Source: Meandrina meandrites
Lineage: Eukaryota > Cnidaria > Anthozoa > Scleractinia > Meandrinidae
Direction: 5' to 3'
Length of the DNA stretch: 64,000 bases
NCBI GenBank assembly: GCA_963693305.1
Contig: OY855903.1
Location: 30,702,598-30,766,597 of the forward strand
The position numbers and the translations under genes are program-made. Below, in pieces: positions 30,373-41,470 of this stretch. The notes below the pieces were generated by a model, which did not search any database, was not told where the DNA came from, and was given only the letters and a program-made list of their open reading frames with translations. Positions within the stretch are counted from its first letter, which is position 1. Each line of letters begins with the position of its first letter.

Positions 30373-31390
30373 TGTACCCGCAAGCATTTGTATTGATCCC
30401 ATCATCTGCTATCCAGCACTTTGAATCAAATGGGGAAAGCGAAATTTTGTTGACATGCATGCCGTAAATCTCATGCCCCTCGCTTCGAAGAATGTTAATT
30501 CCATGCCATCACTGCTGCTTACCAAAAAGCGTTTCCTTGTACTGTTCATGCATTATTTGTTTCTTGACAACGCTCTTTTTTACACCCTTTGCTTTTTTGA
30601 TATTTTTTCGTCTGCCTTCAAGATAGAGTACATTTTCGGCCTCAGACAAACACACTCTGCTATGGGGGTTCCGGCACATTCGTCTTTCATTTTGCCTAAG
30701 ACCCTTTTGTTCGCATTTGAGTAGAGTGGATGCTCCTTCGGGTAGTCACTCGTATCATATTGATTTTCGTTTTATTTGATGTCTTTGTAGACGTCATCCG
30801 TTTTGATTTCAAGCAGAAGGCTATCTGTGTCTGTGTACAAGAGCTCGCACCTTTGGCCGTATTGCTTTTTCAGATGGTTGTAGAAAAAGTCGTATATCAG
30901 GATCTTGCTGTTGTCAAGGATAGTTATCCCCGTGTAGACCGGCTTGTTGAGCAGCAGCCGGCTTTTGCGCATGCCGATTCCGACCAGGTCATTTGAAAAT
31001 ATAACATGCCTTGAGTACAAAGGGCTTGCAACCAATTTCCTTATTTTGTCTGTCTCATTGCTGCGCACTATTTTTATGTCAACACGATTACGCAGGTTTT
31101 CCATGGTTTTGCCGAAAACTGAGTTATTCATTAGCTTATAAAAGTTCTTTTCAAAGTCGTTCTCTGCTTTTTTCCTGAATTCTGTATTCATCCGGATGTA
31201 CGGCTCCATCATGGATTCTTGTTCGACCTCCAACACCCTGTGCACGCGCTTCAGTTTCATGCCCTGCTTCAGATAAAACTGCAAGTTTCTGTAATGCACG
31301 ACATAGTTGTTTTTGTTCTCAAGTGTCAGCAGCAGCTTCTCGCTGTCCGGGGGTTTCAGCTCCAGCACTTTCATCAACCTGAAGTTAAAA
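30373..31390 (-). pseudogene. protein-primed DNA polymerase B fragment (Polinton/adintovirus type)
   Basis: The main frame, 31,390-30,772, holds KLMNNSVFGKTMEN, a motif B-type block, and LLYTDTDSLL, the YxDTDS motif C with its catalytic aspartates. Downstream, an in-frame TAA near 30,769, a frameshift near 30,590-30,600 in an A-run and another stop near 30,508 interrupt the reading. It still continues to DSKCWIADDG near the usual C terminus. The exonuclease and N-terminal half are missing. A CTTCAG precedes the first recognisable residues, a possible splice acceptor or a chance word. This is the replicative polymerase type of Polintons and adintoviruses and a candidate lost partner of the 1-8 kb cluster. 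Confidence 0.75.
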
Positions 31391-32052
31391 TGACCTGTAA
31401 CAGATATAAATTGGAGAATTGAATTCACTATTTACAAACATCTTGATATACATTTCATACTCAAGCTTAAAGGAGAAGTACATGTCCTACCAAAACATGT
31501 CAAGCTAGTCTTGCGATTGGCTAAAAAATGTTGGGTGGCCCCTGTCGAGTTTGTTTTACTGTAACAAATGAATAAAAAAGAGGATTGGCCCAAAATAAGT
31601 GCTGTATGTTCTCACCTGGTGAGAAGGAATTTTTTTTTGTTTTTCATGGTTGCCATGTCAACATTCCCTTTCACAAAATCCACTACATAGTCAGTTTGAG
31701 AAAATCTAATTTTGTTAAGAAAAAATCACTTTATCTGCCTTTGTAGTTTAAGCATATAAACACTAAACACAATAAATCTTAATAAACTTTATACTACACA
31801 TTTTTCTGTTCACAAAACCTCTAGGCGTAAGTGTTTATTGAGATTATGACAAGTAATTTAGGTATACGTATTGTTCAAGCGGCGAGGTAAATATCCACTA
31901 CTGGCCACCAAGTTGAATATATAGTTGTTTAAGTATAAACTTAAACAGTAGGATAAAATAACCCAGAGAGATGATTTTTAACTCATATATTCCTATCAAC
32001 GATTATTATTTTGCTGGAAGGTGAATAGTTAACAATTATCCTGTGAAATTGC
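31391..32052. other. gene-free stretch
   Basis: AT-rich sequence without a supported gene, array or inverted repeat. Confidence 0.4.
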
Positions 32053-32707
32053 GGCGGGGCTAAAGTACAGGTCACAGGTTACAGGTCACAGGTTACAGGT
32101 CACAGGTCACAGGTCACAGGTCGCAGGTCGCAGGTCAAAAAAATGAAACATTTGGAGGGTATGTACTGAGGCCCAAAATGATGAACAAAACTTGTTGCGG
32201 TTAGCTTTTACCCCTGTTGGCTTGCAGTTATCTTTTACTCTGGATGCTTGCGGCTAGCTTTAATTCAGGTTGCTTGCAATAAGCTTTTACTCCGGTTTGC
32301 TTGCGGTTAGCTTTTACTCTGGTTTGCTTGCGGTTAGCTTTCACTCCGGTTGGCTTGCGGTTAGCTTTTAATTGTTGATTAGGGCAGTACTCTATATATT
32401 TGTCTTTTGTTTCCTTTATAGAGTACTGCCCTAACCAGCAACTAAAAGCTAACCGCAAGCAAACCAAAGTGAAAGCTAACCGCAAGCAAACCAGGGTAAA
32501 AACTAACCGCAAGCAAACAGGTGTAAAAGCTAACCGTAAGTGACAAGTTTTGTTTATCATTTTGGGCTTCAGAACATACCCTTCAAATGTTATTTTTTTG
32601 ACCTGTGACCTGTGACCTGTGACCTGTGACCTGTGACCTGTGACCTGTGACCTGTGACCTGTAACCTGTGACCTGTAACCTGTGACCTGTACTTTAGCCC
32701 CGCCGGC
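32053..32707. repeat. 655-bp foldback element with tandem repeats in both arms
   Basis: The left arm starts GGCGGGGCTAAAGTACAGG and the right arm ends with its complement. Moving inward, each arm has a tandem array of ACAGGTC-type heptamers, a unique block, then about six units of a 27-bp repeat around GCTTTTACTCCGGTTTGCTT. The centre near 32,385-32,440 is TAGGGCAGTACTCTATA and its complement around a short loop. The whole can form one long hairpin. Confidence 0.75.
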
Positions 32708-33091
32708 GAAATTGTGCGGAATATCGCCTGATACTCAGCCAATAAGGCCATATGCCAAGTTGGCTAAAATCAGAGAATATTCCACAAGATTGAGCAGGAT
32801 AATTGTTTTATTATTCAACAACTTGTCAATGAAACTGTGTTTGTGCAGTGCTTTGCAAGACTTCAGACAAATTTTGGCAACCTACATATATCGCAGGATA
32901 TCTGTCATGTACAGATGACGGATAACAATGGCTTTCTGACCATATATGGGCATCACTCGAGCTTGTTGAATAATAACAAAGGATATTGGGAGTTTGAGTA
33001 GCCAATCAAAGCATGCCAGCAATGCTATCCACTGTTTTAGTATATGCCAATTAGGTATATGTGTGTTTCTGTAATGTATAAAAATTGTGAC
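32708..33091. other. gene-free stretch
   Basis: No gene or structured repeat seen. Confidence 0.35.
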
Positions 33092-33212
33092 TGATTGCAC
33101 AAGGAAAGCACCACTTCTCGTTGTCTGATCGCTGATGTTGAGCCATGTTGGGCAGGGTTAGTGTTTGGATGGGTGACCAGCTGGTAACTATCCCATGTTG
33201 TTGGCTTTTTTT
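33092..33212 (+). ncRNA. 5S rRNA-like pseudogene or 5S-derived SINE
   Basis: The segment contains TCTGATCGCTGA, then GGGTTAGTGTTTGGATGGG, then TGACC and a T-run. This is the order of the internal control region and 3' half of 5S rRNA, including a Pol III-type terminator. Several conserved positions are changed and the 5' and 3' ends do not pair well, so it is a relic or a SINE head. Confidence 0.5.
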
Positions 33213-35745
33213 TCTTCAGGCCACAGCTGTTACCATTTAGCATTTTCATTGCTAAATACTTTTTATTTTAAATGCAAAGAAGAACTTCAACTGATTGTTA
33301 ACAAAGCAAGTAAGTGAATTGGAAGGCCGATGAACAATTAGAGCCCACATCCCAGTCCCTGGTAGCTTGCATAGGACGAAATAGTTTTCCAGTAACGGTT
33401 TCCAAAAGTTAAACTTCATTTTAAGATCACAAGCACACTTGCCAGTGGTAATGTCCACATGAAATGTTTATTGTTTAACAGCTTTCATGGTTAGACTGTG
33501 GTTTTGGTTAACTTTGTCCAATTTGATTAATTCTTAACACTGTCATTGTTAAAAAGTGAAACTGCCATGGAAATTAAAAAATAAACACTGTTTACTTAGC
33601 CCTCAATCAGTCAAAATATAGTTAAGTATTTGAGTTCCCTAGAAGTGCCTTTGAAAGAAATTTAGTTGTGTTAAAACCATTGTACATGGCTTGATTAGTC
33701 TTTGATCATGTTGTGAATTATCACAATCAATAATCACTGCCATTTTGACATCTTGATGATTAATTTTTAGCCTGTTGAAACACCCCCTTCTTTAAGAAGA
33801 TAAATTGGAAGAAAGCAATACTTGGTGGGACGAATATCTGGCAGGTACGTGTCCATTTCTGACCAAATAGAAAACATATATATAAATTCATATTAAGTGT
33901 AAAGGGAACAAACATCATGAAAGTGGGGGAAGGGGGGTGGGGGGGGGGGGGCGGTGTGTTAAAAAAAATACACCGAGAGGGAACTTCTCTTTGCAGACTG
34001 TCTTTCTTGAAAGCACACTTTATCAGTTCCAAATCTAATGTATTCTCAATTATTTTGTTCAACACCATACCCCTCAGGGTGATTATCTTTTGCCATGCCT
34101 CCCCCCCGCTGTGACATAAAGATGTTACTTGGAGTTCTTTTCTGTTTCTAACTGATATTGTTTCACTTAAGTACCTGGCATGGATAGTACCTGCTGGAGT
34201 TTTTCCAGGGGGGGGGGAATCCCATATATGGCCCATACAGGTATGTGCAATGTGCACAGGGTATGCTTTTTACAGGGTATAAAAATCGCCCTTTCTCTGT
34301 GGAAGAGGATATTTTTTATTAACCACGGTCTAGTATAGCTAGGAAAGTCCGCTTCCTTGGTCACTCGCTTTGTGATATCTCCTGTTTCCCATGGTATTTC
34401 ACAAAAAAGGCCATTTTCGTTACGTGATCGGTCATGTCACTTATGTTATGGATCGTCTCTTCCATTTCTGTAATCTATTTAACCAGTGCATTAACCAGTT
34501 ATTCATTAAACAGTTAAGTTAAATAAATGTTCAGTGTGTCCACTTCCAAGAGCTTCGACTGTATGCAAGCGACTTTGAGATTATGGAAATGGCAGTATGT
34601 CCTGTTGAGACGTCACTTACAGGTGGTCAGCAGAGGCCGCAAAAAACGCGCACAATTGGAGTTGAGTTTAGATAGTTCAGATAATGTTTCAGTTCCAGTA
34701 TAATGATACAAACAAGTTCAATGTTATGCCAACTGTGCTTTCTCAGCTGCATAATGATCGTTTTTACCCAAATAGGCCATAAGGTGAAAACTCGATGTAG
34801 GCAAAGAATAAAACATGGCATGACAAACACTGTCTTGTACGGTGTACTGTCTTGTGTGGAACAGGGTCGTTATCCCGTTAAGGTTTTTCATTTCTACGTA
34901 GTGTCAGCCTTGCAGTTTATTGTCTTTGTATTTTATTTTTGGCTGATCAGAGCTGTCAGGAGCTCCTACGTACACCAGCAGAATTTTCGTCCACGGTCCC
35001 TTGCTTTCAGTTTTCATTTACCTTTTTTGCAATTTTTCTCTAGATCAGGGTCAGAATTCAAGGTCAAGAGTCTCAGGGACTTTGCGGCTGACCCCCATAG
35101 TAAAATTAAAGGAGTATTCCCCCCAGAGTTATTCTGGTGGTGGCAAGTCAGCCCTCTCCGTAATTTGCCTGTCCTTATCTGAAGACACTATCATCATGCT
35201 CCATTTGGGACCATTCTATTTTTATGAGGTTGGGGGATTGGTGGGATTTGGGGAGTGGGGGGGGGGGGGGGGGGGCAGGCAAAAAATATGGTCTGTATGG
35301 GGGATCCACCCAAAATAATTACTTTTGAGTGTTGTAATGACTGTATCTATTAAAGTGCAAAAGTTCTACCAGAATGCCTAACAACAATCACATTTCTGGA
35401 TGCCATGGACTAACTAGTCACAAAATTGACTGAGGCTCTGCTGAATGTTTACCCTACAGTACGAACTATTTTGGCGATGACTCTAGAAAGCTGGTACACA
35501 AACTTGGAACGAATGCCTATCAACAGGTGTCAACAACTACAGGCACCTTACAAACGACTTATTTATGGCATAAACACAACTGATAAACAGAACGATTTAA
35601 TTTGACTAACAATAGACGAATCAAAACTAACCAATTACTCTTGATGAATTAAACACGAGTGTTACAGCCACTAACAGCACAGCTAAACTGACCAATCAAC
35701 TCTAACGGACCAGACTTATAACATCATCAACTGACAACAACCTTA
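33213..35745. other. gene-free stretch with two long G tracts
   Basis: No supported gene. Runs of G lie at about 33,927-33,955 and 35,248-35,275, strong G-quadruplex candidates. Open frames at 33,760-34,257 (minus) and 34,703-35,182 (plus) have low-complexity or atypical composition, and I do not support them. Confidence 0.45.
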
Positions 35746-36117
35746 CACTTCACTCTGAAGATGACTTCCAAACAGGTTGTCAAAACGTCAGTCACCAACA
35801 ACAGTTCTTTTGAGAACTACACTCACCAGGCAATAAATAGGCAATTAACAGGCAATTAATGTGTAACATAAACAGGCAATTAATGTGATTTAAAAGGAAC
35901 ACTGAATAGGAGGTCATTGTTTGATATACATGTACAGTGGATTTTAATTCCTCATTTTGCTATTGTGCTCTTCAGGCAATGCGTTTGAGCCAAAATACTC
36001 AACTTGGCAAATGGAGGAATTAAAAGAGAGAAGAAAGGAACAAAACTGTTTCAATGCCTCGGTTGCAAAACATGCGACTGAAGGGGCGTCATTTATTCAG
36101 AAGAAGAAATACCAATG
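35746..36117 (+). repeat. 0.4-kb direct duplication with exon-like block, copy 1
   Basis: It begins with a GATGACTTCCAAACAGGTTG-type word known from 3' ends of marine retroelements and ends in an exon-like block. A CTTCAG acceptor precedes 35,976 and GTAGGT follows 36,117. Within, 47 codons are open (FEPKYSTWQMEELKERRKEQ ...). The second copy is at 36,265-36,698. Confidence 0.45.
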
Positions 36118-36264
36118 GTAGGTGAAAATGAAATAAAATTAGATGTGATGAATATCACTCATATTTCTCTGGGTTCATCTGTGAGGTTCTTTTATAGGTT
36201 TGTGTTTGTAGGAAGTTTTCTTTCCCGGGACATTATTGACTGACAACAACTTTATACTTTACTC

Positions 36265-36698
36265 TAAAGATGACTTCCAAACAGGTTGTCAAAACATCAG
36301 TCACCAACAACAGTTGTTTTGAGAACTACACTCAGCCAGACGATCACACTAAACGAACTACTATTGTTATTGCTTCATACTGCAAGTCTATCTGCTATTA
36401 ATGGTAGCTGGATATATGAAGAAGTTAGAATTTTACTTCCCTATTTTATTTGCTGGGGGGGGGGGTCATGTAAAGAAACTAAATTAATGTGATTGAAAAG
36501 GAAACACTGAATAGGAAGTCATTGTTTGTTATACATGTACAGTGGATTTTAATTCATTATTTGCTATTCTGTTCTTCAGGCGATGCGTTTGAGCCAAAAT
36601 ACTCAACTTGGCCAATGGAGAAATTAAAAGAGAGAAGAAAGGAACAAAACTGTTTCAATGCCTCGGTTGCAAAGAATATTATATATGTACATCATTAA
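36265..36698 (+). repeat. direct duplication, copy 2, with a different exon end
   Basis: It matches copy 1 through the retroelement word, the intron-like part, the TTCTTCAG acceptor (exon from 36,580) and about 95 bp of coding-like sequence. It then diverges and reaches a stop at 36,696-36,698, with AATAAA overlapping. If real, copy 1 would be an internal exon and copy 2 a terminal exon of a host gene. Base differences between copies change amino acids, which argues against strong selection. Confidence 0.4.
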
Positions 36699-36799
36699 AT
36701 AAACTGGTGTGATGAAAACTGTTTGTTTGGTTCTTTTTCACATGCTGATCGTAAAAGGCTGGCCACCACGCTGGTCATTAAGGTTAATTTTCTCGTGTC

Positions 36800-37220
36800 C
36801 GGCATGAAAGCTAACCCTCACTCTTACTCATCCGTTAAAATACCCTTAACCCTCAAACCCTCCATAACCCATCCATTACAATACCCCTACCATTCATTAA
36901 GCATGCGTTGCACTGACCCTAACGAAACCTAAAACCATCCGTAACATGTCCGTTACAATAACCCTAACTCTAAGGCCATCCGTTAAGCGTCCGTTAAAAT
37001 AACCCTAAAAGAAAAAACCATCTGTTACGTCTCTGGTGCAAAAACCCTTGCCCTTAACCCGTTCATTACTTGTCTGGTACAAAACCCTAACTCTAAACCC
37101 GTCCGTTACGCGTATGCTACAATAACACTTACCCTTAGCCGGTCCATTACGTGTCTGTTACAATAACCCTAACTCTACACCCGTCTGTTACATGTCCATA
37201 ACAATAACCCTAGCCGTAAC
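36800..37220. repeat. degenerate satellite with telomere-like AACCCTAA
   Basis: Words such as ATAACCCTAACTCTA and GTCCGTTACAATA alternate about every 45 bp, roughly nine degenerate units. AACCCTAA is the complement of the TTAGGG telomere repeat of most animals, but the array is not a pure telomere repeat. Confidence 0.6.
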
Positions 37221-39361
37221 ACAACCTGGTTCGTTGTCAGGAGATGGGCACTGACCGGTATATGAAATCAGTTCAAAATTATAACGTAAACCACCCTACA
37301 TAATTCGAAGCATAAAAATGGCTCTATATTACTCGTGCTCACTATGTTAGTGACACTTTTAACAGCATAGACCCTTGTAATAGTCCCCTTCCCAATTCTA
37401 CCATAAATTTGTTAAAAAATTGTAGCGGGGAGCATGTCCCAGGGGCAAGTTGCAGCGACACGTCCTATTCTTTGGCTGATTACTTTAAGCTCATGCAACA
37501 CAAATTTTTGCAGCAATTTTGTTCCTGGAACTCATTAAACTTTGTGGGATGTGTTGCAGGGAAAAAATGTTGCAGAGATGCAATGTCCCGTCGTGTAGAT
37601 GGTTGTGCAACATGTCCCTACAAAATAATTAAATAATGATGGCGATGGTGACGGCGACACCGAGTGCAAACAATTGGTCTAGTTTGACACAAGAAATTAA
37701 AGTTCAGTTTTAAAACAAAAACAATAATTTAAGCATTCAAGAAAAACAATCGAGATAAAAGTCAGAAATATAGTCGAGAAAAAGTCAGAACAAATGGGAA
37801 AAATCGAGAAATAAGTGTGCGAAAGGGTCAGACAATGGTCGATAAAAAGTTGTGAAAATGGGAAAAATTCGGATAAAATTCAACAAAAAACGCGGGAAAA
37901 AGGTTGGAAAATAGTGGAGAAAACCTTCGCGAAAAGTTGGAAAGTCGGAAAACAAGTCGGAAAAGAGATTGCAAAAAAGTCGGTAAAATTAGAGAAATAA
38001 CACAAGGAAAAGTCGGAAAAAATCGAGAACGAAAAGTGGACTTTTTTTACTTTTTTCTTGACCAGATCAATCGATCTGTGAGCCTATCAACCCTTTCTTC
38101 ATAGGAAATGTCTGTTTGTGTGTGTGCCCTCAGGTTAAGGGAAATCTCAAAGGAAAGTAACATGTTGTTGTGGAAAATACCTAAACCCCCACCATGACAG
38201 GTTTTTGGTCAGCTTATCAACACCTGCCTGATCTCCCTGCATCATGTATGCTACACGGTTTTATATACCATGCCACAGAAAATACAGCTAATCAGAATAC
38301 ACAAAAGCTGTCGTATATTTGACTGTATTAAACTTAACCTTCCCATCGTATGCTGCAATTTTTTCCCGTCAAAATTTAGTGAGCATATTTTCAATTGCAT
38401 GGCATAAAACAGTTTTGCGACACTTGTGTAGCACGTCATGGAACATCCCACTTCTCACCTGTATTTTCTTCTTTTGCCTAAAGATTGTGTGTATATGGAG
38501 AGAATACAAGTGACTCGTGGGATATTCCACAGTCATCCAAAGATGTTATCATTAGACACGTCCTGTGTCCTTACATTAAATGAAGAAATTAATTAACAAT
38601 CTGCTTGTCCATTTATGTCTGTGTCTGTAACTTTGTGCAAACTCTACGACTGGTTTTAATCCTGAAAAAGGCAAAAAACAACACATTATATTTTGCCATA
38701 AAAATGATGATGGTAAGGAAGTGTGGATGATGTTACATTACTTTAATGTTGTTCAATATGGAACACACAAATAGTTATTGAAAAGAAGGAGGGTTCCCGG
38801 TCCCCCGTGGCAAATTTTAAGATCTCGCCTCAGACCTTGCCACGTATTAGCTGCTCTAAAAGGCAGGGGTTTCATAAAGGCACCACCTTCACTCATTGTT
38901 GCCGGGCAAAGAGCAACGAAGTTGCCTCGTCCATCACTACAGATTGATTACACTAACATTATTGCCATGATTCACAAATTGATATCTAGAATGGAGAGAG
39001 ATTGACTTAATTATTCTTGACCTAAACTTTATTCCAAATAAGTTTGATGATTAGTTTTTCTCTTCCTAGAATAACAGCATCCCTCGTGTATTTTTTCATG
39101 TGCTCGCAACACAGGAAATCTGGACAAACTGTGTGTAAAGATTTATATTTTTGTAGCAAATATATGAGATTTATAGAATGGTTTGTAGAATTGAGTACAA
39201 TACCAAAAATATGAACGGATACAAGCTGAACAAAAGAAGTTAATCTTAGCAAAATGGGCTGATATCAATGTTGCGATGGTAACAGGGAGGACAGCTGAGG
39301 ATGACACATTTTAATTTAAAAAATAACATAATCTAATTCACAATCTAGAAATTATGTATTT

Positions 39362-39368
<7 letters not shown>
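37221..39368. other. gene-free stretch with a purine-rich block
   Basis: At 37,690-38,045 the strand is strongly purine-rich, with AAAAGTCGGAAAA and GTCGAGAAA words repeated irregularly. The rest shows no gene or repeat that I can name. Confidence 0.45.
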
Positions 39369-39393
<25 letters not shown>

Positions 39394-39470
39394 AATGTGA
39401 TTTATTTACCGAGGGTGCAACCCAACGTGAATAAATCACATATCCCTGAGGTGCCTAAAAATAACAGGCT
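39369..39470. repeat. inverted repeat hairpin
   Basis: GTTATTTTTAGGCA...GTGATTTATT is mirrored by AATAAATCAC...TGCCTAAAAATAAC around a short GC-richer centre. This is a small foldback element. Confidence 0.65.
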
Positions 39471-40629
39471 TACTAACTCTTAGTCGGCATGAAGACATAT
39501 TTGGCTATTAAGTGGATGGATGGTTGGGTGGATCATTCATGTATGTATTTCACACCAATCAGATTTGGGATTCTATCAAGGACCAATCAAATTGCGGCTT
39601 GTATATATGGATCGTTTTTATGAATATTTGTTTTGGGTTCAAGGTACGGCCATTTTTGTTTTGCTATAGATTCGACCTTATTGGGCCCTGTTGGTCTGAA
39701 GTCTCTATTCCAGTCCTTGATTTTTATGTAGCTTTGGGTGAGAACATTGTGTGTGGGTTCTGAAACCGATAAGTGTTTGGAAATTTGATGGTGGTGAAGG
39801 TGATTCTCTCGGTTTACCGAATCAACTAGTTCAGTTGACGACAGAATATGGGTATAGTATTTGTTGACCACTTTATTTTAAAATTTATGATGTTTTTGAG
39901 TAGAATAAATATGTGTATTGAGAATAAATGTTGTGACTTAGTGTTGTGTGTTTGTGCAACGTTTTGTTTTGGTCCCCAAATGGGAATAAACTGACACACT
40001 GTGGGCTGTTTGTAAGGGCGAGTGTTAAAGAAATTAAACTAGAAATCTTTGAGATTCTAACCGCGCAGTGTTTAAACTGTTTTCTCTCGGTTAAAAGTAT
40101 AGCATTAGTAGTTTTCCTATTAGTAGGAGCTTTGGCTAAGTAATAACACGAGCGACCACAAATCTCTCAAGATTTTTCCCCCAAATTAAGAATAACGTAA
40201 TTGTAATAGGTCGAGGCATGTGCGTTTATTTGGGTTCGAGAGTTGCCAAATAATTGGTATTTTCGTGAGGTTGGAATGTGGCCGGAGACGGTTCGACGTT
40301 TCCTGCTTAGGAATAGTAGGACTTCACATGGGCGGTCATGAGTTATTTATTGTACGAACGTTTGAAAAGCTCATGACGTGATGTTACAAGGGCACGTTTT
40401 GTCTGCTCGGCAAATATTAAATTAGGTGTTTTGACAACGTGGTTGGATGGCACAGCAAGACAAAATCATCATTTGTGCCGTGAGTGAGGGCCGTAGGAAG
40501 GTATAGTAGTCGTTGTGCGAGTCTCGCATTTCAAGCTTCGCATCCGATTGTTGATGGCTATCTTTAGTAGTACGGCGGTGCAATGCGGTTATTTCCATAC
40601 CAATGAAGTAATGCTTGTAAGTGTTTACG
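39471..40629. other. gene-free stretch
   Basis: No supported gene; a few short open frames of unremarkable composition. Confidence 0.35.
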
Positions 40630-40785
40630 TTGACACACATATAAAATACTGGTTCTGGCACACGAAGAGGTGTGTTCATCCTGAAAACAAAAAATTCGGC
40701 CCTAAAGGCCCTCATTTTTTGGGTTAAAGTTGAACACACATCTTTGTGTGCCACAACGCAGTATTTTATATGTGTGTGGTTTGAG
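40630..40785. repeat. hairpin of the second virus-like cassette
   Basis: Arms of about 70 bp begin CACACATATAAAATACTG and end CAGTATTTTATATGTGTG, with the GGTTCTGGCACAC motif inside. The arrangement matches the hairpin at 9,528-9,693 and stands in the same place relative to the downstream tandem unit, promoter and ORF. Confidence 0.6.
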
Positions 40786-40814
40786 AGAAAATAACGCAAG
40801 CATGGAAGTAAACA

Positions 40815-40957
40815 AAGAGCGTGACCCCAAACCGAGCGAGCGGATGTGTCACAAAAAAATATTTTCTATTGAAGAAATGTATGCACTGTCTATATACAAA
40901 AGTGTGCCAGAATTATTTTACAATTGAACAATTATCTGCACAAGTATATACGCCGAG
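40815..40957 (+). promoter_or_regulatory. tandem-unit copy and promoter of the second cassette
   Basis: CCGAGCGAGCGG, TTTTCTATTGAAGAAATG, TGCACTGTCTATATAC and GTGTGCCAGAATTATTTT occur in this order. CAATTATCTGCACAAGTATA then precedes the ATG at 40,958. The same order occurs on the minus strand at 9,480-9,169. Confidence 0.6.
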
Positions 40958-41179
40958 ATGGGTAGAGGGAGAAATGGACCTGTGGAACAAAGCATGAAAA
41001 AACCAAAAAGATCAAAATTCCAAGAAAGGGGTGGCGATTTGCAAGTACTTCAACCGCACTTAAAACAAGAAAAATTTTCACCATTTTTATTATCAGAAGG
41101 CTTACTAGCAGAAATGAAAAAAATGAGCCCGCAAAATTTAATGAATATTCTTTTGCCTAACAATGGGCTATTGCATTAA
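40958..41179 (+). CDS. small basic protein under the shared cassette promoter
   Basis: This is a 73-residue ORF whose ATG lies about 7 bp after GTATATA. The N-terminal third is basic (MGRGRNGP, KKPKRSKFQ); the rest is Leu/Met-rich and may form one or two helices. It has no similarity by eye to the Cys-rich protein behind the same type of promoter at 9.2 kb. It may be intact or a truncated N terminus: a 33-bp minisatellite follows within 65 bp. I do not recognise the family. Confidence 0.4.
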   Translation: MGRGRNGPVEQSMKKPKRSKFQERGGDLQVLQPHLKQEKFSPFLLSEGLLAEMKKMSPQNLMNILLPNNGLLH

Positions 41180-41242
41180 ATATGTGCACCCCCGGGGTTG
41201 AGGAGCAATGGAATTCTGAGGGGGACAGGGTTAGGAAAATGA

Positions 41243-41470
41243 GGAATTCTTGAGGGTTAACGGCTAGAAGAGGATGGAATTCTTGAGGGTTAACGGCGAG
41301 AAGAGAATGGAATTCTTGAGGGGAAGCGGTTAGAAGAGAATGGAATTCTTGAGGGGGAGTAGCTAGAAGAGAATGGAATTCTTGAGGGTTAACGGCTAGA
41401 AGAGGATGGAATTCTTGAGGGTTAACGGCTAGAAGAGGATGGAATTCTTGAGGGTGAACGGCTGGAATAA
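41243..41470. repeat. 33-bp minisatellite, 7 units
   Basis: GGAATTCTTGAGG recurs at 41,243, 41,276, 41,309, 41,342, 41,375, 41,408 and 41,441, with GGTTAACGGCTAGAAG between. An A-rich run follows the array. Confidence 0.9.

Noticed and set aside
33760..34257. 165-residue minus-strand frame
   Set aside because: It is driven by a poly-C/poly-Pro stretch opposite the G tract and has no protein-like pattern.
34703..35182. 159-residue plus-strand frame
   Set aside because: Composition is atypical and no domain or splice context is visible.
41243..41470. CRISPR-like array of 33-bp units
   Set aside because: There are no spacers; this is a plain minisatellite.
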